A stretch of 64,000 bases of DNA from Hibiscus mutabilis (lineage: Eukaryota > Streptophyta > Magnoliopsida > Malvales > Malvaceae), in NCBI GenBank assembly GCA_019671005.1, contig CM033744.1, positions 17,166,128 through 17,230,127 of the forward strand. The letters are read 5' to 3'. The notes beneath the pieces were generated by a model, which saw nothing but the letters and a program-made list of their open reading frames with translations, ran no database searches and was not told the origin of the DNA. Shown here one piece after another: positions 12,173 through 22,244 of the stretch (the stretch's first letter is position 1; the number at the start of each line of letters is the position of its first letter). A program made the position numbers and the translations under genes.

Positions 12173-12185
12173 TGGTATCAGTGCC
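12173..12185 (+). promoter_or_regulatory. Primer binding site of element O, mutated
   Basis: TGGTATCAGTGCC, five bases after the LTR end. It is the initiator tRNA-Met type site seen at 50067 (TGGTATCAGAGCCA) with one substitution (A to T) in the AGAGCC part. Confidence 0.88.
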
Positions 12186-12280
12186 AGGTTACGAAAGGTT
12201 GGGATGTTGTTGTTTGGTTGTATGTCATTGTTTGTTATGCACGGTGATTGTGTATTTGTGCGGTGACTGATTTACATCAT

Positions 12281-13000
12281 GTTGGGTTACGAATTGGGAA
12301 CACATTGCCTATTACCAAGGTTTTAAAATGTTTTATAAGATGGTCTTGGATCATTTGCCTTGTGTTAGCCCGACTTTAATGTGTTTTGGTGCTTTTGTTA
12401 GCATGGCTCAACGTGAGTCACGTTCAATGGCTGGTAATGCCGAAATTGGGCAGAATAACGTTGACAAAGAGAATCCCCCTAACATTTTACCTCATCGTCC
12501 TCTGTTGGTTCCTCTTGTTGATGTTGGGGCTGGTGGTGTACCCCATGCTCATCAAGTGCTAGTGTTTGGTGATTTGACCCTGTTGGTCCAAGCAGGGATG
12601 GAAGCTTCCCTGGGTGGTTAATCATCGGCACCTGCTGTGGTGGTCAATCAAGGTTTGTTCTCGGGTGCGTCTGTGCAGGAGGTGAATATGGATGCGAGTA
12701 AAAGGGTGTCTAATGTTGGCTTCCCTGGGAAGCATAGTAGGAGGTCCCATGTCAAGAGGCATAAGTCAGGTTATAAGCGTGGTGGTGAGGGTGGCCGTGG
12801 TAATCTGGGAGTTCGTATCGTAGCTGAGTGTGTGTGTTGTGGTAGACACCACACGGGTGAATGCTGGGGATGTAGTTTGTGTTGTTGGAGGTGTGGGTTG
12901 CTGAATCATTTGAAGCATGATTGTCCATGTGCGGGGAGAGACGCACCAGTTCATGTGGTTGCCCGGGCAGGGGTTGAGGTCATGGCAGAGGTAATTATAT
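12281..13000 (+). pseudogene. Gag remnant with zinc knuckles, element O
   Basis: One frame from 12328 to 12621 and a second from 12637 to 13002 give the N-terminal region (MAQRESRS..., GGVPHAHQVLVFGDL) and the C-terminal basic region. The latter contains the knuckle pair CVCCGRHHTGEC and CWRCGLLNHLKHDC (second one a perfect CX2CX4HX4C). The capsid core with the EFRGL and MWW motifs is missing, so the gene has an internal deletion of roughly 0.5 kb relative to family members. Gag would form the virus-like particle and bind element RNA; this copy could not. Confidence 0.8.
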
Positions 13001-13255
13001 GAGGTGTGAGGATAGTCCGGGGGCTGTGGCTCAGGCTATCATTGTACAGCCCGAAAATGGTGAATCGGTGCGAGATTATGCTCGCGAGGGGTGCAATGAC
13101 ACTAATGTGATCGCATGTACCTTTACCCTACAATATTTGTCATTGTTTTCTTTGAATAATTTGAGGCTACCCACTTGTATATCTTTAGTGAGTGTGCATT
13201 TTACTGAATATTCCGGCTGCGATCTTGGATGCTGGCATAGCAGTTGCTGAGTGAG
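13000..13255 (+). pseudogene. Protease N-terminal part, element O
   Basis: Reads NDTNVIACTFTLQYLSLFSL, matching NDTDVITGTFTL-type starts of the retropepsin domain. The frame then shifts through the active-site region, so the DSG motif is not readable. It ends at about 13250 in sequence corresponding to the LDAGIAV region, where an unrelated insert of about 470 bases begins. Confidence 0.7.
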
Positions 13256-13722
13256 GTGAAGTTTGTTCGCCTAAGAGTCTTTTCAAAGGCTCCGACATGG
13301 TTAGAGCGAGTTGAGTTTTAGACCGTAGGCTGATATGGCCATTTGTGGAAGCGTCGAATGTTCTAGTGACATTTGAGAATATGTCATGTTGGGTATTTTT
13401 AAAATACCTGGTTTGGGTAGTAATCGATGTGGTGGTGTTCTCATGTACTGTGGTACCGAGAAAGAGTGTTGACCAGCTTTTGAGGGTTGTTAGAGTGTTT
13501 TTGAAGAGTTGGAAGGAATATTGGTACCGAGAATGTTATGAGTAAGTGTGGATACGAGCATGCACAGTGCAAAAACACTTATATGTATATATTTAAATAT
13601 GTCAGTACATACATACGTCTTTGAGCATGACATTAGAGGTTTTGCATCCATATGCATAAACATTTAAGATGACATATAAGAAATCATGCATACATAAGTC
13701 CACACTTGCGGGTAATTTCTCA
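13256..13722 (+). other. Unidentified segment shared with element I
   Basis: This stretch interrupts the protease of element O and matches 50745-51150 in element I over most of its length. Shared landmarks include GATATGGC, GAATGT(A/T)CTAGTGACATT, CTGTGGTACCGAGAA, AAAAACACTTATAT and GACATATAAG(G/A)AATCATGCAT. A short frame, EASNVLVTFEKMSCW-like, is partly kept in both but has no family I recognise. Element O has about 60 extra bases around 13455-13530. It is not part of ordinary gag-pol. Confidence 0.65.
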
Positions 13723-14030
13723 AAGGCCAATGAAGTGTTAGTAACTAATTCCTTTGGGGAGACGGTTACGGCTAGAAGGTTGTGTAGGATTTGTCCATTG
13801 TTAGAGCAAGGTGGTGGTGGATTGTGAGTTCAAAAGGATTTCTCTGAAGTTGGCCGATGATTATGGAGTTGTGGTGGTTGGTGAGAATATGAAATTCTTG
13901 TCCAATATTGTTTCGGTTACCCGAGCAGATAAGATGATGTTTGTTGGTTGCCAAGCTTACTTGGCTATGGTTATGAATCCAGAAGCCAAGGGTGTTCAAG
14001 TGCAAGATATCCGTGGAGGGAATTCGTTTT
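13723..14030 (+). pseudogene. Protease end and linker, element O
   Basis: VTNSFGETVTARRLCR resumes the protease. After a small deletion, the conserved protease-RT linker follows (CEFKRISLKLADDYGVVVVG...FLSNIV...GCQAYLAMV). It stops at about 14015, where the reverse transcriptase fingers and palm should begin. Confidence 0.75.
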
Positions 14031-14640
14031 GATCCATAAAAAATAGAGGCTATTCTCAATTGGAAACAACCTAAGACCATGTCGAAAGTGCGTAGTTTCC
14101 TTGGGTTGGCAGGTTATTATTGTTGTTTTATGGAAGGGTTTTCTAGTATTGCGGCTCCGTTGACAAAGTTGATGCACAAGAGTGTTCCTTTCATTTGCAC
14201 GGAGAAGCAACATCAGGGTTTTGAGAAGTTGAAGGAGGTTTTGACACATGCTCCTGTGTTGATTCAACTGAAATCTGGGAAGGAGTTTGTGGTTTATAGT
14301 GATGCATCGTAGTTGGTTTGGGTTACGTGCCGATGCAAGATGGAAAGGTTGTGGCCTATACGTCAAGGCAGTTAAAGGTTCATGAGCGCAATTATCCAAC
14401 TCGTGACCTAGAGCTTGTGGTTGTGGTGTTTGCCTTGAAGATTTGGTGAAACTACCTTTATGGTGAAAAGTGTGTGGTCTTTAGAGATCATAAGAGTTTA
14501 AAATATTTGATGTCTCAAAATGATCTGAATCTTAGGCATCGAAGGTGGTTGGAGTTGCTTAAGGATTACGACTTGACTATTGAGTATCATCCTGGAAAAG
14601 CCAATGTTGTTACGGATACGTTATGTCGTAAGGTGGCAGT
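14031..14640 (+). pseudogene. RT thumb and RNase H remnant, element O
   Basis: The catalytic core of reverse transcriptase, including the FIDD box, is deleted; the sequence resumes at VEAILNWKQPK and KVRSFLGLAGYY in the thumb. RNase H follows: FVVYSDAS (first Asp), then a frameshift, VHERNYPTRDLELVVVVFAL (Glu), FRDHKSLKYL (Asp) and VVTDTL (Asp), in 14079-14312 and 14474-14640. The domain order is normal. With no RT core, this copy could not reverse transcribe its own RNA. Confidence 0.85.
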
Positions 14641-15314
14641 TGAGCTTAGGGTGATGTTTGCAAGGTTGAGCGTGAGGCGAGAAGGTGGGTTGTTGGCTGA
14701 ATTGCAAGTTAAGCCTACGTTGTCACAGATGGTTAAAGCTGAGCGACCGTTTGATGATTCTTTGGTTCCTCGTGTTAAGGACATAGCGGATGGTAATTCG
14801 TTGGATTTTCATTTTTGATGGTGATGGTGTTCTGTGTTTCCAGGGCCGAATAATGGTTCCGGAAGTCCCGAAGCTCACGCATACTATTTTGGCAGAGGCA
14901 CATTCTAGACCTTTTGCTATGCATCCTGGTAGTACCAAAATGTATCGTGATTTGAAGGAAAGGTACTATTGGGTTGGTTTGAAAATAGTGTGGCGTAGTT
15001 TGTGTCTAAGTGTATAGTGTGTCGGCGGGTTAAAGCTGAACATCAATTTCTATTCGGGTTGCTGCAACCGTTGAGAATTTCGGAGTGGAAAAGTGAGAGA
15101 ATCCCCAAGGATTTTGTGTTAGGGTTGCTGTTGACACTAGCTAAAAAGGATTCTATTTGAGTGATTGTTGATCAGATTACAAAGTGTGCACATTTTCTGC
15201 CAGTGCATACGACATACACCTTTGACAAGCTAGCGGATTTGTTTATCTCTAGGATTGTGTGTTTTCACGGGGTACCAAATTCGAACGTTTCAGATAGAGA
15301 TCCGAGGGTCACAT
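14641..15314 (+). pseudogene. Integrase N-terminal half, element O
   Basis: The HHCC zinc-binding region is at 14870-15060 (EAHSRPFAMHPGSTKMYRD, RYYWVGL), but its cysteine pair is damaged. The catalytic core begins with PLTLAKKDSI, KCAHFLPVHTTYT and HGVPNSNVSDRDP. It breaks at 15314 (…GGTCACAT), exactly where an LTR starts. The continuation of the same integrase, from the next codons, is found on the minus strand at 17876 going down. Confidence 0.85.
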
Positions 15315-15543
15315 TGTAATATCCCAAATTTTGGCTAGTGACTAAATTGTAAATTTTGAAAGTTTAAGGGGTTAAATTATAAACCTTGGAAAAGTTTGGG
15401 GACTAAAGTGTAAATTTTCCCAAAAAAGTCATTGATATCGGTTTTAAGAATTAAGATGCAGAAAAAGGTTCCAAATTTGGATCGAATGAAATTGTTAAGC
15501 TTGCTCAGTCCAAGGAAATATACAGATGGGTGACCTTTGGGAA
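15315..15543 (+). mobile_element. First 229 bases of solo LTR P
   Basis: It begins TGTAATATCCC directly after the integrase break in O. It includes the GTGACTAAATTGTAAATTTT and GGGACTAAAGTGTAAATTTT stretches. It stops at the sequence GATGGGTGACCTTTGGGAA, an inverted copy of which lies at 34426-34444 where the rest of the LTR resumes in minus orientation. The flanking CACAT (15310-15314) and CGCAT (minus-strand flank next to the LTR end at 17877) are consistent with a target duplication with one transition. Confidence 0.65.
15494..15543 (+). other. 5S rRNA-like segment in LTR P
   Basis: GTTAAGC at 15494 and GATGGGTGACC at 15525 are separated by 24 bases, as in plant 5S rRNA, and are followed by a TTTGGGAA that matches the CCTGGGAA of box C. 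The 5' half of 5S is not present. Compare 834-886. Confidence 0.6.
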
Positions 15544-16998
15544 TGTGATATTTTGGATGAAACACTTTCATCCGAATGTTTATGACCAAAATATGAATTA
15601 CACATGCTCATATCCGAACCGATATTAAAGAGCAAAAGAGGGAAACTTACTTCCAAGCTTAGGTAAGTGTTTCAAACTTATCCTAAACCTCCAAAACCAC
15701 TTTCAAACCTTTGAAAGACTTTTAAGACCGTTTCCACTCACCGATTTCACATCGACTTGCTTACTACCGCGAAACAAGCTCCCGACAAGCCTCAAACCAC
15801 CTCAAGATGCTACGCCATGATTATCCCCTGTTTCGGCCACACAAAACCAAAGGACACATACATTAAAATGCATCCAACACTCTGTTTCAACCTAAAATCC
15901 CGTAGCTTTCAAGATGCCCACTCAAAACTCATATGAAACTTACCGAAGACAACCTCAAACACTACTCAATCTTAACCCAGCCATATTATAACGATTCAAA
16001 ACATCAAGCTTCATCAATTGATATATAAAAACACATTCACAACACCCTTTTACTTCTAGCAATGATTAAACACCTTAAACAAGCCAAAAACCCTTAACTA
16101 ACAACCTAAACAATTAGAGATTTAACCAATTTCGGGATTTCATTATTAAAAACAGCTTATCCACATAATAATACATCCAAAATAAGATTGAAATCAATCC
16201 ACAACACTGGAAAAACATATCTAAATCAAAAATCACAAGATCCCTCAATTAAACCTCAATTAAGCTAAAATCCATAATTAATTAATCAAAACCTATTAGA
16301 AAACATATGTAAAGAGCCAAGAACTTGGGAATTTCAGTAAAGAACCTTTCATTAGAGGAGAAGAACAAAACTTAGCTCCAATGAATGAGTTTCCCCATAA
16401 TTGGATGGTTTATCCTCTTGAAAAACAAAGAAATTCAATGAGATTTTTTGAAAACAAATTGAGAAATCATTTAGCAAATCAATGAGTTAAGAAATTAAGA
16501 TTATTACCTTAAATCTCTGTTGGAAAAAAGAGTGTTTGCCTGAGAGTGTTTTGCAAGAAAATGTGAGAGAAGAAAAGTTACGTCAAATTGTGTTATAGAA
16601 AAATAACCACCCTATAACTAAATCATCCTTTAATTCCTTTTAATTAAAACCTTTTAAAAATAATCCTAATTAAGAGAAAACTCGGATTAGACCAAATGGT
16701 AAAATAGCTCCTTGAAGATTCTAAGTTTTGACTCTTTAAAAAACATACGCCTTTTAAAAATAGTTTTCAAAATTTGCATTTTGGTCACTACGCAAAATGT
16801 CACCCTTCCAAAGCTGGTTTTCCAAAATTGCTTTCACCAATATTTTTATTATAATAAAATATGATTTTTAAACATTTTTCCATATTTTTATCTTTCGTAA
16901 AAAATATTCACTCTCGAATCTGACTCGAATCTCCAACCTGGTCCACTAGACCGTCTAACCAGCCCCAAAACCGCTAGGCCCAAAATTGGGGCAATACA
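15544..16998 (-). mobile_element. Proximal part of O's 3' LTR, now inverted
   Basis: On the minus strand the LTR begins at 16998 with TGTATTGCCCC, right after a purine tract, and runs to about 15544. Its last readable part (GATATGAGCATG...TTTTGGTCATAAACAT) aligns to the element I LTR around 47752-47790. The next part of the LTR is missing here and is found in plus orientation from 34445. This half and 34445-36551 together give about 3.56 kb, matching the LTR size of related elements. Confidence 0.72.
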
Positions 16999-17000
16999 AC

Positions 17001-17014
17001 TCTCCCCCTTTTAA
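17001..17014 (-). promoter_or_regulatory. Polypurine tract of element O
   Basis: The minus strand reads AAAAGGGGGAGAG immediately before the LTR start at 16998. This is the plus-strand primer site used in reverse transcription and occupies the same position as those at 40770 and 57043. Confidence 0.85.
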
Positions 17015-17016
17015 GA

Positions 17017-17876
17017 AATTTCACCCTCAAAATTTACCTAGAGGAAAAAGATGCGAAAATTGCTCCAACATATCCACATTACTTTCCCAACTGGCTTCCT
17101 CGACACCTCGATGTTGCCACAAGACTTTAACTAGTTCTATCGTCTTACCACGTAGAACCTTGCTGCTGGAATCAAGGATTTCCACCGACTCTTCATCAAA
17201 GGATAAATTTGGTCTCAAATCAATATGCTCCACTCGCATAACATGCGAAGGATCCGACCGATACCTCCGTAACATGGACACATGGAACACATCATGTACT
17301 TTCTCAAGCTCGAGAGGCAACCTCACCGATAAGCCACAGGACAAACCCGCTCCACAATCTCATATGGTCCAATAAACCTCAGACTAAGCTTACCCTTACG
17401 TCCGAACCACATCACCTTTTTCCACGGTGACACCTTTAAGAACACACGATCGCCCACCGCATATCCAATTTCCCTGCGCTTTTAAATCTGCATAAGATTT
17501 CTGCCAATCCGCACCCGCTTTCAAGCATTTACACACAAGGTTAACTTTCTCATCCGTGTCTTTCAATACATGTGGCAAGGAAACATGCTTTTCCCCTACC
17601 TCGGCCCAACACAAGGGTGTACGACACCTCCGGTCATACAATGCCTAAAATGGTGCCATATGTGTACTCGCTTGATAGTTGATATTATAAGCAAATTCCA
17701 CCAACGACAAATGCTTCTCCCAGGTTCCTTGAAACTCAATAATATAACACCTTAGCGTATCCTCCAAGACCTGGATAACACGCTCAGACTGCCCATCCAT
17801 CTGAGGATGATACGCGGTACTAAAACTCAACCTCAAATCCAAATCCTGATGTAAACATCACCAAAACCTTGATGCG
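17017..17876 (-). pseudogene. Integrase C-terminal half and chromodomain-like tail, element O
   Basis: The minus-strand frames at 17842-17645, 17641-17396 and 17344-17027 give the integrase core (LSFSTAYHPQMDGQSERVIQ, with the third catalytic acidic residue; FAYNINYQAST) and the C-terminal HVSLPHVL...KSYADLK region. Next comes LELEKVHDVFHVSMLRRYRSD, and then a chromodomain-type tail (KTIELVKVLWQHRGVEEASW). The tail marks a chromovirus, and the VKVLW...VEEASWE pattern fits Tekay/Del. Stops and frameshifts separate the three frames. It starts where the integrase at 15314 stopped, so the two are halves of one gene split by LTR P and an inversion. Confidence 0.85.
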
Positions 17877-18642
17877 TGTAACACCCTTAACGTATACTCG
17901 TAAATCAAATATACATTAAAGATGTTACAGAGTCGTTTAAAGAAATCTTGACTTATAAATTTATTTGTACAAGTATTTACAAATTTTAGTTTGTAAATCT
18001 AACCCTTTCTCGGCTTTCTTGAAATCACAACCTATGTGTAGTTAGCTAGTTTCAACCCTGAACTAATTATTTTAAAATATATTTGGCAATTATTAAAAAC
18101 AATAGTTCAATTCAGGGTGAAAACTAGATTCGCTATCTAGGCCATTTCTTTACTTTAAAATCTTTACGCGATTACCGATTATTCTTATTAGCAAAGTAAT
18201 TATCCTTTCTACCTTAGCTTTATTCTGTTACAATGCTAATGCCTATTTTGCTTTATCCATATACGATTTATCATCAAAACTGATTACTTATCTATCATTT
18301 AGTCTAATTAAATGCATCATACTCTACTAGTAATTAAATAATTACATGCCCACTAGAGATTATCATAAGCTAGAATATCTTACTGATGTTTTACAGAATG
18401 AAGCTTGATCAGCATGCTTGACTCCTCTTCAAATCTTCCATCTTAATCTACATGTGAAACAAACACACGCTAAGTACGAACATAGTGAGGCAAAACTTAT
18501 AAATCAAAGTAAAACACTTTAATTTTAGCAAAGATTTCATAATAAATAAAATACCGAATATAACATATAAGAATTTAAAATCGTATATAATGACTTATCG
18601 AAGTCGTTCCTCTGTCATGTAACCTGTAAAAATCAACATCTC
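17877..18642 (-). mobile_element. Distal part of solo LTR P
   Basis: The minus-strand LTR end is GTTAAGGGTGTTACA at 17877. It contains the CCTCACTATGTTCGTACTTAGCG landmark (about 18462-18485) followed by a CACATGTAG sequence, as in LTR A and LTR H. Minus-strand neighbours below 17877 are integrase, not a primer binding site, so this is the end of a solo or 3' LTR. Element G interrupts it at 18642/18643 and it continues at 31237. Confidence 0.78.
18638..18642. repeat. Target site duplication of element G (left)
   Basis: ATCTC directly before the first base of the LTR at 18643; identical to 31237-31241. A 5-bp duplication is the expected product of gypsy integrase. Confidence 0.9.
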
Positions 18643-21600
18643 TGTAGCGATGTCCGTTTTCGCTAAAAATACCGAGTTTTCGAAGTGTTGGTGGTTTTTC
18701 GGGTATTAAAATATTTATTCAGTGGGGGGTTTAAAACAATCGTGTTTTATTTAGAAATTGGAGTCACCACCGGCCACTTAGGTAGGACGGACACCATAAA
18801 ACCAGAGATTTCAAAACTATTGGGTTCAGGAGTCGATTACGGATGGGGAAGGATTAGCACCCCCACACCGCCCAAAATTGGTACTTTAATAATTATCGCT
18901 TTATTAATATTAAACTTTCCGGATTAAAGTGACGATTAATTTAAAATTTGGTCATAAATGTGGGTAAATTTTAAAGGCCCCGTTATCCGAGAGTAAACGC
19001 CCAACCACTATCACTACGCCTGATACTGGCCCCGTTTACGCTCGGATAAAAGGGCACCGCATTGACAATTTATATCTCGATATGCAATCTTAGTGAGCAA
19101 AATATAAAACTTGGAAAATAAGTTAAATACAATACGAATAAATATTAACATAATATAATACTAATCTAACATAAATAAAATACCAATCTAAAGCATACAT
19201 ACATAAATATTAATCTTACTTATAAATAATAACAAATTTAACATAAATAAAATGCTAACATTCATAAATATTTAACTTAAAACACAAATAAATATTAATC
19301 TAACACATAAATAAAAAACGAATATAACATATCACAATAACAAGGTATGAATAAATACATGTGGGAACAAAAACACATATTTCAAGAAGACATACGTATT
19401 AAAAATAAAACACATTGTAAGATATGTAGAACATGGTATTATGCATGACATAAAATATACTAATACATAACCTAAAAGCAAATAGCACATACAATACACG
19501 CTAAAATACAAAACATGTTGTGTACGAACCAACTAAAATATCAATCGAATATGTGTGATACGAGCAAGCAAAATAAACAACGCAGAAAGCACAACCCAAA
19601 ATACACAAATAATCATGACATTAGCACATGTATGAACAAAATGAACTTGTTGACAACATGTGATAGAAATTAAATGGCACAAACATTCAAACATGAGAAA
19701 GGTCCAAAATGCAACAAAAGGAAAATCATGAAGCACAAATAAAATGAACAAAAAACACATTAAGGGATTTAATTAAAAACTGAAACAGACTTGCAGGGAC
19801 TTGATATACAATATGACCAAGGGGCAAGCTCAAAGTGCAAAGTTTGAAAACGCGGAATGGTCTGTGGGGTAATTAAACCATTTGAAATCTGATTTCGGTT
19901 AATTCAGTGATCAAATTGAAATAAAACAGAAAAGAAAAATGTTCGAATTGTAATTAACCCATGCGGCAAGCTCAAAATGAAAATATAGGGGACAAGGGAG
20001 GATTTATGATGCAATTAGGCCATTTTATTTTTATTTCGGGTCTATAAGACCCAATATCTGGCCCCTGATTTCATATTTCATTCTTTTTTTTTACCCTTAA
20101 GAGAGAGAGCTCTCTTCTTTGTTTTTCCAGAAGAAACGACCGCCCCAAAAAATGTGAACCACCACCGGCCGCCGTTAGTCGATGACGGCGAACCCTTAGG
20201 TCGACCCAAAAACAACCCCTTTGTCACGTATAAACCAGATCTCCCCTTAGATGTTAAAAAAACAACCGTCCCCCTAGATCTAAAAAAAAGCCGAACCCAT
20301 TTTGAAGGAAAAACATCTCATGAAACGACCCACCCTTTTTAGCACCAGCATCCTACTCAGATTCACCCCTACAAAGGCTTCTCACCAGAGAATGGACAGA
20401 CGGCGAAGGTAGACTAACATCCTCTCTTTTTTCATATTTTTTTGGAAAATATACATGCATGAAGGAGGAATGAAGAAGAAAAATTACCCAGGAAACACTA
20501 TTTTTCCTTTTTTGTATTTTTTTCTGGAAACTGATGATAATACACTTTTGTTGGGTTGCCTATATCCTTGTTTTGATCTCTGTTTTTGCTAGAAAACAAT
20601 ACATGAAAATACATCTGATTTTATTTCGATACTGGCAATCCATTATTTTGGTATTTTGCACGTTCTCTAAGCGCGGTGGTTGAGTTGGTGGTACGGCGGA
20701 GTGGTGTCAGCGTGGAGAGAGTCATGGTGGTGGTGTCCCCTACCAGATCCACTCATAGCCATTGGATTAGATCTGATCCAATGGCTGTGATTGCATGGGG
20801 AATGAACGGCCTAGATCTGGCCTTGAAATGGCAAAGCTGCATCTGATCTCGACACGTGGCAGAGGGAGAATGAATGGTCTCGCGCGTGCGTTGCACGTAC
20901 GAGTGGGAGACAAGCAGTCCCGGGGGTGAATTACACTCACGCTAGCTGGATCATCTTAGTGTCATCTGGACCGTTGGATCAAATCTTGATCTAACGGTTG
21001 GGAGGGTGACGGCTGCAAGAAAAAGATAGGATATTAGATAGGGTTTTAGGGTTTTTAAAATATTGGGTCAGGCCAAAATGGACCTTGTAAATTATATTAT
21101 ATTTTGGGTTTTTTGTAATATTATGTGGACTTGGACTAAATGGGTTTTATATTTTAGATCTGTTATATATTTTTTGAACCCAATAATAATAATAATAATA
21201 ATAATAATACTATAATAATCACATAAACACATATATAATTTATGTACATATAACCATACATGCAAATTAACATATACCATATAACATTTAAACACACATA
21301 TACATATATTTGCTCACACACCTAATTAATATAAGTATACAAACATTATACATACTACAAACATACATAGTACATGCACATGCAAACCACATGTATATCA
21401 CATACACCCAAGCACACACATACATGCATCTTATTCACACAAAATAAGTATAACCAAATACACCCTAGTACATATATAAACTATTAAAACGTACGTGACA
21501 TGTGACACACATACATCGTAGATAGTATGTATAATATGCATGTGCTTACACATATTACACACATATTTTATACACATTAATCACATATATAGTAAACATA

Positions 21601-21696
21601 TAATATAACACGTATACATGCAATAATAATACCTTATTAATTATTATACTAATACGTTAATAATTTTTACAAACCGGATAAAAATGAGTGATTACA
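18643..21696 (-). mobile_element. 3' LTR of element G (3054 bp)
   Basis: Minus-strand start TGTAATCACTC at 21696 and end CATCGCTACA at 18643. Nearly the same sequence recurs at 28394-31236. Compared with that copy it retains a 22-base piece near 19049-19070 and a 183-base piece at 21405-21587. It carries an (AAT)n run near 21183-21208. Two inverted repeats are also present: arms 20757-20767/20776-20786 (AGCCATTGGAT/ATCCAATGGCT) and 20970-20982/20986-20998. Confidence 0.92.
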
Positions 21697-21713
21697 GTTG
21701 CCCCTCTTTTCTT
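21697..21713 (-). promoter_or_regulatory. Polypurine tract of element G
   Basis: The minus strand reads AAGAAAAGAGGGGCAAC directly before the LTR start TGTAATCACTC. Its position and purine content fit the plus-strand priming site. Confidence 0.8.
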
Positions 21714-21984
21714 GTTCTCGTGAAACGAGAACAAAGCAAAGACTAAAAGCACTCATTTTTATCCGACTTCCCTGCTCACGACTTCGGAATCACGTGTTCT
21801 TCTGGAACTCTCCATTTTTCCTTGGCCGGATCTTCAGGCTCATAAGTTCTCCCTGTATGAAACTTCTTCACCTTTGGTTCTTTTTTGAGATTCTAGAGTT
21901 AGGGCTCTCCCTATATGGAGCCTTTCACTTGGGGTTTGAAAATATAGGCTTCTCCTTTATATAACCTTTGTCTTCGCTTGTTCT

Positions 21985-22220
21985 TTCCTCTTTTTATTTT
22001 TCTCTTTTTTTTCCTCGTTTCTTTTTCCTTCTTTCTCTGTTCTTTTTCCTTTTTCTTTTTCTCTTTTTCTTCCTTTTTTTTTCTTTTCTACTTTTTCTTT
22101 TTCTTTTTTCATTTTCTTTTTCTTTTTTCTTTTTTTTCTTTTTTGCTTTTTTTTTCTCTATTCTTTTTTCTTCTTTTTCCACTTTTTCTTTTTTTTTTCT
22201 CTTCTTTCTCTTTTCTATGT
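21985..22220 (-). repeat. Purine-rich tract 1 of element G
   Basis: On the element's sense (minus) strand this is almost pure A/G (GAAAAAGAAAAAA repeats); on the plus strand it is T/C. Long Lys/Glu or Phe/Ser frames appear here only because of base composition. Similar tracts follow at 23060-23215, 24205-24350 and 24600-24680. Confidence 0.8.
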
Positions 22221-22244
22221 TTTCATGAGGCTGTTGATATCTTT

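Noticed and set aside
12752..12954. Two minus-strand frames over the O zinc-knuckle region
   Set aside because: They are shadows of the plus-strand gag frame that carries the CCHC motifs.
19533..19760. 75-residue hydrophobic frame preserved almost identically at 29264-29491
   Set aside because: Both copies lie in the two LTRs of element G, which are identical at insertion, so preservation is not evidence of coding.
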